Shown one piece after another: positions 6,701-8,564 of a stretch of DNA of 8,564 nucleotides. The stretch comes from an uncultured Bacteroidales bacterium (lineage in GTDB: Bacteria; Bacteroidota; Bacteroidia; Bacteroidales; Muribaculaceae). The position numbers and the translations under genes were made by a program. Position 1 is the first letter of the stretch; each line of letters begins with the position of its first letter. Location: assembly GCA_900554845.1 (NCBI GenBank), contig USIY01000082.1:1-8564 (forward strand). The letters run 5' to 3'. The notes under the pieces were generated by a model. It searched no databases. It was given only the letters and a program-made list of their open reading frames with translations, and was not told the origin of the DNA.

Positions 6701-7210
6701 AAGTTTGCTCAGCTTCTCTATGCCGCGCGCTTCGTTTTTCTCAACGTCATAAGACAATATTCCGGCGCCGGCGGTGGCGATCCATATTTCTCCCGATGAC
6801 AATTCACATATATCATAGACATGCGACATCACTTCCTTCCCTCCCACATACATGGGAATTTTACTGAAGGAATCAGTCCGGGGATCATATTCCATAAGTC
6901 CGTTTATACAACCGACGCGTATTCTGCCGTCGGACGATTCGTGCACCGTCCTGACATAACTGCTCAACAAAGAAGAACCCTCATTTCCCTTGTAATAGGT
7001 TCTAAAACGTGTGCCGTCAAACAAATTCAGGCCATTTTCCGTCGCTATCCATATATAGCCCTTTGAATCCTGCACAATTTTATTGACCAGCGATGAGGAA
7101 AGTTGTCCGTTCGACGCATCTGTGGAGAACAGACGCACGTCCTGAGCACCGACTGCCATCGCATGCACAAGAATCAAACTTGTCAGAAGAAAAATTTTGA
7201 GTGGTTTCAT
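3707..7210 (-). CDS. HTCS-family regulator lacking the HATPase domain and the receiver Asp
   Basis: A 1167-residue membrane regulator of the hybrid two-component (HTCS) type that controls glycan-use loci. Order: signal peptide (1-22, cut near GA|QD); about fourteen Reg_prop blades (about 49-640, e.g. GYIWIATENGL, GIWMGTSSGL), enough for two seven-bladed propellers; Y_Y_Y domain (about 705-765); membrane helix (about 771-793); HisKA-like helices with FSHSLRTPMTLI (His822); a short linker; receiver (about 906-1025); AraC HTH (1073-1156). Two parts are abnormal. No HATPase_c domain (N, G1, G2 boxes) lies between HisKA and receiver, where about 110-150 residues are expected. The receiver has SAVIME (Ala958) where relatives have SDVMMP, and VEQDD where VEDND is usual; Lys1010 remains. 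The AraC domain looks intact. The ATG at 7210 is preferred over an in-frame TTG at 7237 because that TTG lies within the promoter -7 element and the ATG gives a clean signal peptide. It is divergent from susC. Confidence 0.92.
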   Translation of the reverse strand: MKPLKIFLLTSLILVHAMAVGAQDVRLFSTDASNGQLSSSLVNKIVQDSKGYIWIATENGLNLFDGTRFRTYYKGNEGSSLLSSYVRTVHESSDGRIRVGCINGLMEYDPRTDSFSKIPMYVGGKEVMSHVYDICELSSGEIWIATAGAGILSYDVEKNEARGIEKLSKLVGSDLVSSIYEDSSHVVWIGTENRGLSRYYPSSGKVRCYRMPEIPGNVVQCFIESERGEILVGTLDGGICRYNRKTERFETVPSDLPRTDRVVTMVNYEGRILVGTDGNGVQVYENGRVSRNLEIPSAPDGGRQLKVLPILKDRDGNLWLGLYQRGVVCVPRKRYKFNTFGKILYGNNPIGDNCVMAILGDKDQSLWISCDNEGVYHVDREGHRLAFMPMPSTVMCLMRDSDDKLWAGTYPKGAYVLENGAWRGVPELSDRKITCMVQGPDGTIYIGSLDRGLESFDPVTHTVTDCLKSENCRNISDASNVLNCVNYLMMTDKGELWVAHYNGISCYDTVKHRFVRTDGKLNLVESVVGYSLMEDKDHGIWMGTSSGLYHYEKGNGKMQLYTTSDGLPSNMISGLCQDSQGDIWLSTYHGIASFKPSEGKVYVFDAGDGLQGNEFTHGAYFKDDRGTIFFGGNRGVTGFHPNDFEWADERYTPVITEFGAYRAWGNGKEGTYEVIRANCGQNDRIELASDENSIRIFFSTLTYDNPSKVVFEYNLSGGDKWIRMEPGQNMVTFYNLAPGTYEFSLRVASNPSDVRKLRIVILPPWYLSWPMKIVYWLMLLSLCVLAWYIARQHRRAKMEIVRQQHAEEMAEAKLKIFTDFSHSLRTPMTLIVDPMRKLISKCQDDTVKQTYTLIYNNALRVMELTNNLVDYPGFKPEKTVNEREGQPVMEIDWNALAESHGDRQNSKVVIVEQDDEFREYMLHVLQSHYRNVAAFSNADQAYGEILIMNPLPDAIVSAVIMEGTDGVDFTRKLKRNAQLNHIPVILLSAKSEARNVKEAIESGADNCLVKPVSSEVLLSTIQTVLGNRHLLKVKFSGNQEQEDKIQKIVLKSADEVLMKRIMETINKNLGNSEFSVEMLAETVGMSRAHLHRKLKELTNLSARDFIRSIRMRQAASLLTENNLTVAEVAYAVGFANASHFSTVFKDFYGKTPTQYMEIQSNIAKEGK

Positions 7211-7234
7211 GTCTTTATGGAGGGTTAACTGCCG

Positions 7235-7266
7235 CAAATTTAGTTAAAAAGTGTAATATGCACAAA
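7235..7266 (-). promoter_or_regulatory. Promoter of the HTCS-like regulator gene
   Basis: On the minus strand, TTTG (complement of 7263-7266) is followed after exactly 20 bp by TAAATTTG (complement of 7235-7242), a full match to the Bacteroidetes promoter consensus. Initiation would be near 7228, giving a leader of about 18 nt before the ATG at 7210. This rules against a start codon further upstream. Confidence 0.7.
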
Positions 7267-7310
7267 ATGCAACCAGTAAAAAAGCTGTTTTTATGCTTTA
7301 TAACATAAAT

Positions 7311-7380
7311 GTGACATTTTTGAATACATATGCGACATTCAAAATGTTAAAAGCGACATATAATTGCAAATATGTTACAC
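7311..7380 (+). promoter_or_regulatory. Candidate operator: direct repeats at 21-bp spacing
   Basis: GTGACAT (7311-7317), GCGACAT (7332-7338) and GCGACAT (7353-7359) start exactly 21 bp apart; a degenerate fourth copy, GTTACAC (7374-7380), keeps the phase. Twenty-one bp is two helical turns, so all copies face the same side of the DNA, as expected for an AraC-type dimer or array. The last copy ends just before the -33 region of the susC promoter, a typical activator position. The array also lies upstream of the regulator's own promoter, so autoregulation is possible. An imperfect inverted repeat (7314-7325 with 7337-7347) overlaps copies one and two. Confidence 0.55.
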
Positions 7381-7385
7381 AATAA

Positions 7386-7418
7386 TTGCACTTATATGGA
7401 ATTTAAAAACTAATTTTG
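7386..7418 (+). promoter_or_regulatory. Promoter of the susC-like operon
   Basis: TAATTTTG (7411-7418) is an exact TAnnTTTG -7 element. The -33 region is poor: only TTG at 7386-7388 (ATTG instead of TTTG, 22 bp upstream), as expected for a promoter that depends on an activator. Initiation near 7425 would leave a leader of about 140 nt before the ATG at 7564. Confidence 0.5.
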
Positions 7419-7462
7419 CAGTCGAAATTCAACAAATCTTAACATTCTGACCGAAACTCCTT

Positions 7463-7476
7463 GCCGGCTCGCCGGC
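7463..7476 (+). other. GC-rich hairpin in the susC leader
   Basis: GCCGG and CCGGC pair across a CTCG tetraloop within an otherwise AT-rich leader of about 140 nt. There is no T-run after it, so it is not an intrinsic terminator. It may affect mRNA stability or translation of the receptor. The rest of the leader to 7563 shows no other structure I can support. Confidence 0.4.
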
Positions 7477-7563
7477 CTCTACATATACCGTCAAAACTCC
7501 CCGCCTCGCGTTGTGTAAAGTGACCAACATAACATTAAAACTTCAACAATAATAACTTTTTTC

Positions 7564-8564
7564 ATGAGAAACTCTGATTTCAATCTGCGACTATTGGCAG
7601 TGCTCCTTATAGGATTGCTTACGCCAATATGGACGTACGCTCAGAACCTCACGGTTACGGGAACAGTCCTCGATGAAGCCGGAGAGCCGATGATAGGCGC
7701 TACGGTCCTTCAGAAAAACTCTACCAACGGCACGTCGACCGATCTGGACGGAAAGTTCAAGCTCAATGTGCCATCCAAGGCAAAACTGGTCTTCTCTTAT
7801 GTAGGCTACCAGCAAAAAGAGGTGGCAGTCAACGGCCAGACCACTCTTAACGTCACCCTCGTTCCAAGCGATGACATGCTTGATGAACTTGTGGTTGTCG
7901 GTTACGGTCAAATGAAAAAGAGCGACATGACGGGTTCGGTCGTGTCCGTAGGGGAAGACGCTGTTAAAAAGTCGATCAGCACCAGCATCGACCAGGTGCT
8001 CCAGGGTCGCGCGGCAGGTGTGCAGATCCAGGCCAACTCCGGTACGCCTGGCGCCTCGACATCTATACGCATCCGTGGTGTCAACTCTCTGAACGCCACT
8101 AACCAGCCTATCTTCGTGATCGACGGCGTCGTGATCGACTCTACTTCCGACAGCGAGTCGAGCAACCCCCTGTCGAGCATCAACCCCTCCGATATCGTGT
8201 CGATGGACATCCTGAAGGATGCATCCGCAACCGCCATCTACGGTAGCCGTGCGTCAAACGGTGTTATCATGATCACCACAAAACGAGGAAAAAGCGGAGA
8301 CGCTACCGTCACCTACGACATGTACCTCGGCTGGCAGGAGATGCCCAAACAGTACGACATGCTCAACCTGCGTGAATTCGCCGAGCATTATAACTATCTC
8401 GCCAATGAGAAGCACCTGATGGATCCTTCCAACGCATATTTACGTCCCGACCTCCTGGGAGAAGGAACGAACTGGCAGGACGAGCTGTTCCATAAGGCAT
8501 TCATGCAGAACTACAACGTTTCTGTCACCGGCGGCTCCGAGAAAGTCACCTATGCATTCTCCGG
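7564..8564 (+). CDS. SusC-like TonB-dependent outer-membrane receptor, 5' part
   Basis: The first 333 codons of a receptor that in this family usually exceeds 950 residues; the gene runs off the right edge. It imports glycan fragments across the outer membrane using TonB energy, with a SusD lipoprotein as lid. Visible parts are a signal peptide (1-26, cut after TYA), a carboxypeptidase-regulatory-like domain (about 29-100: GTVLDEAGEPMIGATV, then FSYVGYQ), a TonB-box-like DELVVVGYGQ (107-116), and the plug domain (about 117-242) with the SusC hallmarks LQGRAAGVQI, IRIRGVNSLN, PIFVIDGVV, ILKDASATAIYGSRASNGVI and MITTKRGK. The start of the barrel follows. Codons become strongly C-ending through the plug, as often seen in highly expressed genes. 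The ATG at 7564 gives the signal peptide; the region before it is AT-rich without a Shine-Dalgarno site. A susD gene is expected next, outside the window. The substrate cannot be deduced. Confidence 0.95.
   Translation, partial: MRNSDFNLRLLAVLLIGLLTPIWTYAQNLTVTGTVLDEAGEPMIGATVLQKNSTNGTSTDLDGKFKLNVPSKAKLVFSYVGYQQKEVAVNGQTTLNVTLVPSDDMLDELVVVGYGQMKKSDMTGSVVSVGEDAVKKSISTSIDQVLQGRAAGVQIQANSGTPGASTSIRIRGVNSLNATNQPIFVIDGVVIDSTSDSESSNPLSSINPSDIVSMDILKDASATAIYGSRASNGVIMITTKRGKSGDATVTYDMYLGWQEMPKQYDMLNLREFAEHYNYLANEKHLMDPSNAYLRPDLLGEGTNWQDELFHKAFMQNYNVSVTGGSEKVTYAFS

Noticed and set aside
6824..6840. Another GCGACAT heptamer, in the regulator coding region.
   Set aside because: It is a single unphased copy inside coding sequence and is likely to be chance.
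7297..7309. Short TTTAT/ATAAA hairpin upstream of the operator repeats.
   Set aside because: Five AT pairs in AT-rich DNA are expected by chance.
7591..8237. Two minus-strand open frames of over 100 codons at the right end.
   Set aside because: They lie opposite the plug and signal regions of the SusC-like gene, whose plus-strand frame carries unmistakable motifs; they are shadows.

Overview
The window looks like a chromosome segment from a Bacteroidales gut-type bacterium (Bacteroidaceae or Muribaculaceae-like; the family is a guess). The evidence is a SusC-type TonB-dependent receptor transcribed divergently from a hybrid two-component (HTCS) style regulator, a DUF6377-type TPR regulator, and Bacteroidetes promoters (TTTG about 20 bp before TAnnTTTG). 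No Shine-Dalgarno-like site stands out before any of the starts.

Layout. (1) 2-532 (+): 3' end of a coiled-coil protein of unknown function, followed after 15 bp by (2) 548-2146 (+): a membrane-anchored TPR regulator with a C-terminal helix-turn-helix (DUF6377-like). (3) 2147-2615: a 469-bp gap holding a good promoter, a 16-bp tandem repeat, a possible 30-codon ORF and a strong intrinsic terminator, together suggesting a short independent transcript. (4) 2616-3536 (+): a family 2 glycosyltransferase whose last 19 codons come from (5) 3478-3673, a 196-bp palindromic MITE-like element with 19-bp perfect terminal inverted repeats and a TTA target duplication. (6) 3707-7210 (-): an HTCS-family regulator with two predicted periplasmic seven-bladed propellers, Y_Y_Y, one membrane helix, HisKA-like helices, receiver and AraC domain. 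It lacks the HATPase domain, and its receiver has Ala in place of the phospho-accepting Asp. (7) 7211-7563: divergent control region with a promoter for each side and a 21-bp-phased direct repeat that is a candidate operator. (8) 7564-end (+): the 5' part of a SusC-like receptor gene.

How it works together (inference). The right half is the regulatory and import head of a polysaccharide utilisation locus: the regulator would sense a glycan fragment in the periplasm and control the divergent susC operon, with SusD and enzymes expected beyond the right edge. The regulator appears unable to run a His-Asp phosphorelay, so it may work as a transmembrane one-component activator. The DUF6377-like protein has a comparable plan (periplasmic sensor, one membrane helix, cytoplasmic HTH, no kinase), so both regulators here may signal across the inner membrane without phosphorylation. 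The best leads are this regulator, its candidate 21-bp operator array, and the MITE that rewrote the end of the glycosyltransferase gene and now fills the gap between two convergent genes.
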